Both the position numbers and the translations under genes were made by a program. The notes beneath the pieces are model-generated. The model was not told the DNA's origin. It saw nothing but the letters and a program-made list of their open reading frames with translations, and searched no databases. Positions 57,634-64,000 of a stretch of DNA of 64,000 nucleotides are shown piece after piece (the first letter of the stretch is position 1; every line of letters begins with the position of its first letter). The DNA comes from Paenibacillus lycopersici. Lineage in GTDB: Bacteria; Bacillota; Bacilli; Paenibacillales; Paenibacillaceae. The stretch covers positions 1,098,001 through 1,162,000 of the forward strand of contig NZ_CP048209.1 in assembly GCF_010119935.1 (NCBI RefSeq). Reading direction: 5' to 3'.

Positions 57634-58560
57634 TTGATACGATGGAAACCCGCGCATGCCGAAGCGTTCGATCATGCGTTCAGAGGCCTGATCCTGGTCG
57701 GCTTCGCAGCGCTGATCGTCGGCTTGTGGCGAACAGGCGATATGCAGCTCTATATCGCGCCTAGCCTGGTGCCTTACGTCGTCGCGGCATCGCTCGTATT
57801 GCTCGCGCTGGCCGGTTCGCAGTTCCGGCTTGCGGCCCTGTCGCTTCGAACGCGCGTCATCGTCTGCGGCTGCGGACATGATCATGCGCCGGTAAGCGCC
57901 GTTTCCCCGCAATCGCGCACGCTGCTCCGCAAAGGCGGGCTGTACGGCCTGTTCCTGCTGCCGCTCCTGCTTGGCGCGGCGCTGCCGAGCACGGCGTTCG
58001 CCGGTTCGCTTGCGGCCGGCAAGGGCATGAACATGGGGGCGGCTCCCGTGGATGACGGCAAGGCCGATCTCACGCTCGTGGAGCTCGAGGGCAATACGGA
58101 CCCCGCGCTGAAGGAGCTGTTCCGCACGCAGCCCAACAATCTCGACTACGCGAAGCTCGGCATTCTGCTCTATCAGCAGGATACGATCGAAATGAAAGAT
58201 CAATGGTTCATCGAGAAGCTCGAAGCGATCAACCGTTTCGTCGACAATTTCCAGGGCAAACCGATTCAGATCACGGGCTTCGTCTACCGGGACAAGCAGC
58301 TGGCGGGGGAGCAGTTCATCGTCGGCCGAATGGCGATGACGCACTGTATCGCGGATATTGCGCCCTATGGCATGATCGTGGAGACGCCGGACGCGGACGA
58401 TTACGCGAATGATGCCTGGGTGACGGTGACGGGCACGATCGGCAAGACGCAATTGGGGGCGCGCGAGATCATGAAGATCGTCGCGACGGAGATCAAGACG
58501 GCTCAGCCTTCCGCGGTGCCGTACGTGTATCCGGATATCAATTTCGCATCGAAACTATAA
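57634..58560 (+). CDS. TIGR03943/YcgQ-like membrane protein, partner of the UPF0718 permease
   Basis: TTG start 57634, 7 nt after GGAGGAG; no in-frame ATG is near. 308 residues: two N-terminal helices (G-L-I-L-V-G-F-A-A-L-I-V-G-L, then V-V-A-A-S-L-V-L-L-A-L-A), a cytoplasmic metal-type motif C-G-C-G-H-D-H (78-84), a third helix, and a large extracytoplasmic domain with the family signature G-F-V-Y-R-D and M-T-H-C-I-A-D. TIGR03943 proteins are described as subunits acting with DUF318 permeases, and the 13-bp spacing to the permease supports this. Confidence 0.9.
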   Translation: MIRWKPAHAEAFDHAFRGLILVGFAALIVGLWRTGDMQLYIAPSLVPYVVAASLVLLALAGSQFRLAALSLRTRVIVCGCGHDHAPVSAVSPQSRTLLRKGGLYGLFLLPLLLGAALPSTAFAGSLAAGKGMNMGAAPVDDGKADLTLVELEGNTDPALKELFRTQPNNLDYAKLGILLYQQDTIEMKDQWFIEKLEAINRFVDNFQGKPIQITGFVYRDKQLAGEQFIVGRMAMTHCIADIAPYGMIVETPDADDYANDAWVTVTGTIGKTQLGAREIMKIVATEIKTAQPSAVPYVYPDINFASKL

Positions 58561-58613
58561 TGGCCGCTTCGTATAGAAGGAAATAGAACCGCTGGAGAGG
58601 GAGGTGCCGTTCT

Positions 58614-59537
58614 GTGGCATTGTATATCGGCAGTTTGCTGCTCGTACTTGGCGCAACGGCGTATTTGATGGCCGCGGGTATCGCGAACAGGATAACCGCT
58701 ATCGCGCTTATGTTCCTTGCGTCCGCAGCGCTTGGCTTCTTGCTCATCGAGACCTTGGATTACAGGCTCGGACTCGCCGCCGGCATTGCCGGCTTATCGG
58801 CGACGGCGCTGGGCATGGCGCATATACGTAGATACGGCGCGGCGACCGCGGTCAATGCCGCGGTGACGGGCTGGTTGGGCGCGGCGCTGGGCCTGTTCGC
58901 GGGCTCGCGATTCTATGTGACGAACGCCGTCATGATCGGCGCGGACATCGCTTTCGTGGCGCTCGCGTTCCTGCTGCAGAAAGCCGCGGAGCGCTATAGC
59001 CGCGAAGCGGCGGAACCGGGGAAGCAGACGCAACCGGCGAAGCAGACGGAACCGGGGAAGCAGACGCAACCGGGGAAGCCGGCGAACCGGAGGAAGGAAG
59101 CCGCGCGCAAGGCGAAGCGGGCATCGTCGGCCGTTCCGGCATCGGCGATGTATGCCGCTGCCGTCGCGGTGCTCGCCTCCGTGCTGCTGTCGCATGCGGA
59201 TAGCTCGAACGCCGACAGGATCGGACAGGCGTCATCCGCCGATGCGGTATACGACCTCGACAATGGCGTGCAGACGGCGACGGTGGAGGTGAACGGGGCG
59301 GGCTTCAACCCGCGCAACATCAATCTTCGCTCGGACGTCATGGTCAGGCTCGTGTTCCATGTATCGTCGCTGGCCGCGGACGACATGACGTTCGTCTCGA
59401 AGGATTTGAACCTCGAAGCGCCTTTGCGCAAAGGGGACAATATCTTCATGATCAAGAAGGCCCTGCCCGGCGTATATGGCTTCACGGTTCGCGGCTCGAA
59501 CGCGAGTGGCACGTTCACGGTGAAGGCTGCCTCGTAA
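58614..59537 (+). CDS. Membrane protein with C-terminal cupredoxin-fold domain
   Basis: GTG start 58614 behind GAGAGGGAGG. 307 residues: four N-terminal helices (1 to about 120), a basic Pro/Gln/Lys linker made of short repeats (E-P-G-K-Q-T-Q-P), one more helix (A-M-Y-A-A-A-V-A-V-L-A-S-V-L-L), and an outer domain of about 85 residues with a cupredoxin-like strand pattern (V-N-G-A-G-F-N-P-R-N, then G-V-Y-G-F-T-V-R). The His, Cys and Met ligands of a copper centre are absent, so it probably does not bind copper in the usual way. It lies 53 bp after the YcgQ-like gene in the same operon. Function unknown. Confidence 0.75.
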   Translation: MALYIGSLLLVLGATAYLMAAGIANRITAIALMFLASAALGFLLIETLDYRLGLAAGIAGLSATALGMAHIRRYGAATAVNAAVTGWLGAALGLFAGSRFYVTNAVMIGADIAFVALAFLLQKAAERYSREAAEPGKQTQPAKQTEPGKQTQPGKPANRRKEAARKAKRASSAVPASAMYAAAVAVLASVLLSHADSSNADRIGQASSADAVYDLDNGVQTATVEVNGAGFNPRNINLRSDVMVRLVFHVSSLAADDMTFVSKDLNLEAPLRKGDNIFMIKKALPGVYGFTVRGSNASGTFTVKAAS

Positions 59538-59574
59538 TTGCAGTCCGAGCCGGTCCGGTATCCGCCCGTCCCGA

Positions 59575-59620
59575 AAAGGCTGCCCGATCCCGCATTGGCG
59601 GCGATGCGGGCGGCCTTTCT
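59575..59620 (+). terminator. Terminator of the metal cluster
   Basis: CCCGCAT (59589-59595) pairs with ATGCGGG (59604-59610); an outer GGC/GCC pairing extends the stem, followed by CTTTCTT. It closes the operon that began at 55209. Confidence 0.7.
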
Positions 59621-59724
59621 TAGTGCTGGCTTCGGCTGCACGCGATTGCGGCGAAGGCGAACGAGTCATCAGACTCCCGTTGGAAAGTCATCTCCGTCCA
59701 CTACTCGCCGCTGGCGGCTGCTTC

Positions 59725-59730
59725 TATACT
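59725..59730 (+). promoter_or_regulatory. Possible -10 element of the DUF5107 gene
   Basis: TATACT, 70 bp upstream of the DUF5107 start; the -35 region is unclear. Confidence 0.3.
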
Positions 59731-59799
59731 TGGAGTAGCATCGCGAGGAGCCGGCCGTAAGGCGGGCAGACAGACAGCGCGAATCACAGGAGCGGGAGG

Positions 59800-62700
59800 A
59801 TGAGCGGGATGAATGACAGAAGCGCAGCGGGCGCAAATCCGTTAGCCGAGCAGCGGACGGCTTGCGGCAGAGAGCGGATCACGATTCCGACGTATGCCGT
59901 CGGAGCGCCGAGCTTGAATCCGATTATCGGCGAATACCGCCAGGAGAAGCCGTACCCCTATAAAATGCAGGACGAGATCGCGGAGGTCAAAGCCGACAAG
60001 ACGTACGAGGCGCTCGTGGCGGAGAACGAGTACTTGAAGCTGACGGTGCTGCCGGAGCTCGGAGGCCGGCTGTATTCCGCGTTCGACAAACGCAACGGCC
60101 GGGAGCTGTTTCACCGCAACAACGTCATCAAGCCGCAGCTGATCGGCTTGACCGGCGCCTGGATCGCGGGCGGCGTCGAGTTTAATTTCCCCATCGGGCA
60201 TCGGCCGACGAGCCTGGAGACGGTGGAAGCGCATGTCCGCGCCAATGCCGACGGCTCCGCTTCGATCTTCGTCGGGGAGACCGATAAGATCAGCGGCCTG
60301 CGGTTCTCCGTCGAGCTTAAGCTGATGCCGGGCAAAGCGTATATCGAGCAAACGACGCGCATCTACAATCCGACGCCGGTGCCGCAGCGGTTCTTTCATT
60401 GGAATACCGCGTCTTATCCGGACACGGATTCGCTCGTCTGCCGCTATCCGACCCGCTGGATCATCGACGAACAGAACCGCATCCGCAAGCCGTGGCCGTA
60501 CGACGGTCATGTCGACGTGCGCATGGCGCGCAATATCGAGAAGTTCTCGTCGATTTTCTCGGCGATGAACGAGGAGGATTATTTCGGCATCTACGATACG
60601 GACAAGAAGGCCGGCAGCGTACATGTCGGCGATCATCGGGAGGTGCCAGGCAGCAAGTTCTGGTCCTGGGGCAATCACGAGCACGGCAAACAATGGAACA
60701 GGCTGCTGACCGACGATGACGGGCCGTATATGGAGCAGCAGGCCGGCAATACCGAGACGCAATATCTGTACCACTATCTTCAGCCGAATCAGAAGCATCA
60801 ATGGTCGGAATATTGGCTGCAGGCCATCGATACGGGGCCGTTCACGTATGCGAACAAGCATGTCGTGCTTACGACTGCTTTTCAGGCCGAGGCCGAAGGA
60901 TGGATCGCGCTGCAGCTGTCGCTGCTCGCGAATGAACGCTTGCCCGGCGCCAGCGTCTCGCTGCTGCATGACGACGCGGCGGTGTTTACGGCCGCCGGCG
61001 ACTGGTCGCCGGAGCGGACGGAGCAGTGGCAGGCGAAGCTCCCCTCGGCCTGCCTGGCCGAAGGCAAGCTGAGGCTGACGATCCGGGACGGCGAAGGCTC
61101 GCTGCTTGCCGATCATCTGATCCGCCATGCCGAGGAAGCGCCCGATCAGGACGAGGAAGAGGTGCATGCGCAGGAGCAGGACGATCTGACGACGCGTCTC
61201 GTGCGCTTGTACCGGGCTGAAGAGCGGCATCGCTATCAAGAAACGCTGGAGCTGCTGGATGACCTGCTCGCGACGCATCCGGATTACCTGGAAGCGCATG
61301 TGCGCAAAGCCGTCGTGCAGCTCAAAATGCTCGATTACGCAGCTGCCGAAGCGACGGTCGAGGCCGCGGCCGGGCTGATCCCGTTCTCCGACGAGCTGCA
61401 TTATTATACGGGACTCGTCCGTTACATGAACGGCAAAGACAAGAATGCGAAGAGCGCCTTGCTGTACGTCAACGACATCTCGGCGTTCGCGCCGTCCGCC
61501 AATCTGCTGCTAGGCAAGATCGCGCTCAAGGAGAAGGAATGGAGCAGGGCGGAGCGGTATTTCGCCAAGGCGGACATGGCGCCCGGCATCGAAGGCGCGG
61601 ACGTGCTGCGTGCCTACGCCTTGCGGCAGCGGGGCGACTTGATACAGGCGAAGCGGCTGCTGGCGAACATCCTGGCGAACGATCCGCTTCGGCTGCACGC
61701 CGCGGCGGAGCTGGACATGCTCACGGACGGCAATAGATGCAGGGCAATCGTGAGAGACGACGTCCATAACGCGCTGATCCTGGCCGAGTGGTACGCGGAG
61801 CTTGCCGATGAGGACGGCCAGCGCTTCGCGCTGTCGCTGGCGGCGGATGCCGGGACGAGCGCCGGAGTTACCGGTGGTGCCGGCAGTACCGGCAGCCTCG
61901 GTGGTGCCGGAAGCCCTGGCGGTGCCACCGGCCTCGGCAGTGCCGGCAGCCCCGGCGGTGCCAGCAGCCTCGGCAGTGCCACCGGCCTCGGCAGTGCCGG
62001 CAGCCTCGGCGGTGCCAGCAGCCTCGGCAGTGCCACCGGCCTCGGCAGTGCCGGCAGCCTCGGCGGTGCCAGCAGCCTCGGCGGTGCCGGAAGCCCTGGC
62101 GGTGCCGAGAGCCCGCTGGTGCTCTACCACGCCGGATACCTCGAATCCATGAGCGGCAACGCCGCATTGGCATCGCGCCTGTACGAGCAGGCGGAAGCCT
62201 GTTCGCCGGACGGCGTATTCCCGATCCTTCCGCTGACGCTGCTGGCGCTGGAAGACGCCGTGCGCCTGCTGGGCGATCGCGCGGTACGGGCGCTCTACAT
62301 GAGCGGACTGATCTATAATGCGAAGGAGAGATACGCCGATGCGGGCCGCGTCTGGGCGCGGTGCATCGAATTGGGCTTCGATTACTCGGTCTTATATCGC
62401 AACTACGGCTTTCTGCTCATGGAAGCGGGCAAGGATGACGAGGCGATCGAAGTATTGGAACAGGGACTCGAGATGCTTCCCGTCAATCAGGATATCGCTA
62501 TCTACCTCGCGCGGTTATACAAGCGCAGCGGCCGCAGCGACAAGCGGCTGAAGCTCTTGCAGGCGCTTGCCGGCCCGGGGCTCGGATCGCAATCCGCCGT
62601 GCGGCTGTCGATCGAGATTTACAACGAGCTCGGCCGCTATGACGAAGCGATCGCGCTGCTCGGTTCGTTCCCGTTCAGCAACTGGGAGAACCCGTTCAAA

Positions 62701-63051
62701 GGAATGCCCGACCTGAGGACGTTGTACCACGATGCGTTCATCGGAAGGGCGAAGCAAGCGCTGCGGGAGAAGCGCTGGGACGAGGCGATCCGCGATCTGA
62801 AGGGCTCGCTGTCCTATCCGGGCAACTTGAGGCTCGGCGTAGAAGCCGGACAATCGTTCGCCCGGGAGTATTATTTGCTCGCGCTCTGCTATGAGAAGAA
62901 AGGCGATTTCATGCGCTCGCTTGCCCATTGCAAGCAGGCAGCGCAGTCGAAGCCGGCCCCCGATCACCGGCATTACAAGGAGTACGTGAAGGCGGTGCAG
63001 AAGATGACGGAGCTGGAATGGCTCGGCTTCGGCAGCGGCTGTGCGGAATAA
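59800..63051 (+). CDS. DUF5107/TPR protein
   Basis: ATG 59800 (CACAGGAG upstream) or ATG 59809 (GGGAGG upstream), 1083 or 1080 residues. The N-terminal 380 residues are of the DUF5107 type, with a galactose-mutarotase-like beta-sandwich: L-P-E-L-G-G-R-L-Y-S-A, F-N-F-P-I-G-H-R and F-F-H-W-N-T-A are recognisable. TPR-like repeats follow (L-E-A-H-V-R-K-A-V, then L-L-G-K-I-A-L-K-E-K-E-W and others) to the C-terminus. No signal peptide, so it is cytoplasmic. A Gly/Ala/Ser-rich low-complexity insert of about 83 residues splits the TPR part (688-770). A sugar-related role is likely but no reaction is assigned. Confidence 0.85.
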   Translation: MSGMNDRSAAGANPLAEQRTACGRERITIPTYAVGAPSLNPIIGEYRQEKPYPYKMQDEIAEVKADKTYEALVAENEYLKLTVLPELGGRLYSAFDKRNGRELFHRNNVIKPQLIGLTGAWIAGGVEFNFPIGHRPTSLETVEAHVRANADGSASIFVGETDKISGLRFSVELKLMPGKAYIEQTTRIYNPTPVPQRFFHWNTASYPDTDSLVCRYPTRWIIDEQNRIRKPWPYDGHVDVRMARNIEKFSSIFSAMNEEDYFGIYDTDKKAGSVHVGDHREVPGSKFWSWGNHEHGKQWNRLLTDDDGPYMEQQAGNTETQYLYHYLQPNQKHQWSEYWLQAIDTGPFTYANKHVVLTTAFQAEAEGWIALQLSLLANERLPGASVSLLHDDAAVFTAAGDWSPERTEQWQAKLPSACLAEGKLRLTIRDGEGSLLADHLIRHAEEAPDQDEEEVHAQEQDDLTTRLVRLYRAEERHRYQETLELLDDLLATHPDYLEAHVRKAVVQLKMLDYAAAEATVEAAAGLIPFSDELHYYTGLVRYMNGKDKNAKSALLYVNDISAFAPSANLLLGKIALKEKEWSRAERYFAKADMAPGIEGADVLRAYALRQRGDLIQAKRLLANILANDPLRLHAAAELDMLTDGNRCRAIVRDDVHNALILAEWYAELADEDGQRFALSLAADAGTSAGVTGGAGSTGSLGGAGSPGGATGLGSAGSPGGASSLGSATGLGSAGSLGGASSLGSATGLGSAGSLGGASSLGGAGSPGGAESPLVLYHAGYLESMSGNAALASRLYEQAEACSPDGVFPILPLTLLALEDAVRLLGDRAVRALYMSGLIYNAKERYADAGRVWARCIELGFDYSVLYRNYGFLLMEAGKDDEAIEVLEQGLEMLPVNQDIAIYLARLYKRSGRSDKRLKLLQALAGPGLGSQSAVRLSIEIYNELGRYDEAIALLGSFPFSNWENPFKGMPDLRTLYHDAFIGRAKQALREKRWDEAIRDLKGSLSYPGNLRLGVEAGQSFAREYYLLALCYEKKGDFMRSLAHCKQAAQSKPAPDHRHYKEYVKAVQKMTELEWLGFGSGCAE
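61861..62109 (+). repeat. Gly/Ala/Ser minisatellite within the DUF5107 gene
   Basis: Codons for G-S-A-G-S-L-G-G-A-S-S-L type units recur in frame. A block including GGCAGTGCCACCGGCCTC is repeated almost without change. Both flanks (L-S-L-A-A-D-A and Y-H-A-G-Y-L-E-S) read as normal TPR sequence. Confidence 0.85.
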
Positions 63052-63232
63052 GCAAGGCAGAAGGTGCGAGGGCGACGAGGAATAACGGCAGAATAATGGA
63101 TGGATAAAGGAAGACCAACGGAAGTATAGCGGAAGAAGAGCGGAAGGCGGAGCTGCGCGGCGCGCATGCACCGCCAGGCTGTGGAGAGAATAGACGAAGT
63201 CGCATCGCCTGAACGGGATCTCCCATATGCAA

Positions 63233-63411
63233 CGGACATAGGATCCGCTATATGTATTGAAATCGGTGTTTTGGGCTGGCGATCGGACACAGGATTCGTT
63301 ATTGCCTCCGGATCGCGCCGAATGTCAGCACGCGGGGTGAAATAGCGCATCTCCTGTCCGCAAGCACACGGAAAGACGAGGAAAGCCGGCCAATAACGCA
63401 TCTCTTGTCCG
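63233..63411. repeat. Dispersed intergenic element, copy B
   Basis: Direct sites CGGACATAGGATCCGCTA (63233) and CGGACACAGGATTCGTTA (63284), inverted sites TAGCGCATCTCCTGTCCG (63343) and TAACGCATCTCTTGTCCG (63394). Start-to-start spacings are 51, 59 and 51 bp. Beyond the sites, AAATCGG, the AAGCACACG-like stretch and GCTTCCT also match copy A. Confidence 0.85.
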
Positions 63412-63527
63412 CTTCCTTGCTTCGACGGTATTGCTGCCTGCCCAATCGGATAATAAGCCGATGGATCCAAGCGATTTCGGCTGTTATACCGAGGAAGCGA
63501 CAGCCTGAGCGGCGTCTTTCCGACTTT

Positions 63528-63575
63528 CCGTCGTTCTGTCATTCCGTCGTTCTGTCATTCCGTCGTTCTGTCATT
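63528..63575. repeat. 16-bp tandem repeat, three copies
   Basis: CCGTCGTTCTGTCATT occurs three times in a row without change (63528, 63544, 63560), in noncoding sequence. Confidence 0.9.
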
Positions 63576-63935
63576 CTATCTTTCTGCACTTTAGCGCAGC
63601 TGCCTGCACCAAGCGCTGCGTCAGGCGTTGGCTGTCAAACCTCATTCCTGCGGGGAGCCGCGGAATCCTGCAGGAACGGTTCGAGCAAGGATGTTCGACC
63701 CGCCCCGAGACAGGAGGTTTTATCGTCCTTGGCGCAATCGCCTATTGATCCCAGACAATCAATGGGTCCCTAAAGCAGACCGCGGGCCATAGAGGCCCCA
63801 TGTTTCATTAGAACGTTATAAATGGCCGATCGTTCATTCGAAAAGTCGCGCTCACATCGGTTTTAATCGCTTTTGGGTTCACGAGACGAGAACCGCCGAC
63901 TAAACAAAAATAAGAATGCCAAAATCCGCTGGACT

Positions 63936-63987
63936 TTATCGACAGCCTGAGGTTACTGGGTCTCCAGTAACCTCAGGCTGTCGATAA
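63936..63987. repeat. 24-bp perfect inverted repeat with a 4-nt loop
   Basis: The left arm (63936-63959, containing GACAGCCTGAGGTTACTGG) is fully complementary to the right arm (63964-63987); loop GTCT. No T-run follows, so it is not a classical terminator; a bidirectional terminator or an element end are possible. Confidence 0.8.
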
Positions 63988-64000
63988 CAGGCGCTTACGA

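Larger units (their letters stand above)
63052..64000. other. Gene-free 3' stretch
   Basis: No gene is supported on either strand. It holds the second dispersed element (63233-63411), a 16-bp triple repeat and a long hairpin near the end. Short open frames here lack ribosome binding sites and recognisable products. Confidence 0.7.

Noticed and set aside
63528..63575. 16-bp triple repeat considered as a short CRISPR or iteron array
   Set aside because: Copies are directly adjacent with no spacers; only three copies, and no replication or Cas gene nearby.

Overview
The window looks like a chromosomal segment of a Paenibacillus/Cohnella-type Firmicute (Paenibacillaceae). This is inferred from the strong AGGAGG-type ribosome binding sites with frequent GTG and TTG starts, four giant surface proteins carrying S-layer homology (SLH) or RHS modules, a complete LplB/YtcP-type permease pair with lipoprotein and YesM/YesN-type two-component system, and a moderately high GC content. 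No rRNA, tRNA, transposase or CRISPR array was seen.

Layout. 1-5682: 3' part of an SLH surface protein with nine 258-bp Ig-like (BIG2) repeats. 5958-12277: a compact four-gene operon, visibly AT-richer than the regions further right, encoding two different PLD-nuclease/SF2-helicase fusions around a MutT-type Nudix hydrolase and a MazG-like pyrophosphohydrolase; this resembles a defence or DNA-repair island. 12535-13359: short-chain dehydrogenase, convergent with a STAND-type ATPase regulator (13398-15458, minus). 15698-19271: a second SLH surface gene, broken by a frameshift in front of its SLH domains. 19540-26588: carbohydrate ABC transporter (two permeases, lipoprotein) followed by its likely sensor kinase and AraC-type response regulator. 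26604-27117: gene remnants. 27118-28557: an alpha/beta-hydrolase-like domain fused to a SARP/BTAD-type regulator. 28755-37712: a 2985-residue RHS/YD-repeat protein. 37804-39384: a YD/collagen-like/SLH protein. 39644-43856: a double-kinase hybrid histidine kinase with a REC-BTAD response regulator. 43857-44565: an SLH remnant, a dispersed repeat and an orphan terminator. 44584-45637: ECF sigma factor and a membrane-anchored partner. 46228-55119: a giant SLH protein with a PHP-type metallohydrolase domain. 55209-59537: HupE-like protein, UPF0718-type permease with a His-rich loop, a TIGR03943/YcgQ-like protein and a cupredoxin-fold membrane protein, probably a metal-handling cluster. 59800-63051: DUF5107/TPR protein. 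63052-64000: no gene seen; second copy of the dispersed repeat, a 16-bp tandem repeat and a long perfect hairpin.

How the parts relate. The dominant theme is cell-surface proteins each sitting next to its own, different type of regulator (STAND ATPase, hydrolase-BTAD fusion, hybrid kinase plus BTAD regulator, ECF sigma plus membrane partner). The ABC transporter and YesMN-type genes form a standard sugar-sensing and uptake module. The helicase operon is self-contained.

Most worth following up: (i) the helicase/MutT/MazG/helicase operon; (ii) an intergenic element present twice (44089 and 63233) made of two direct and two inverted 18-bp sites with the same spacing in both copies; (iii) the hydrolase-BTAD fusion, which lacks the expected catalytic histidine; (iv) the frameshift in the second SLH gene, which matches a precise 8-nt loss. 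All calls are from reading the sequence; no database search was run.
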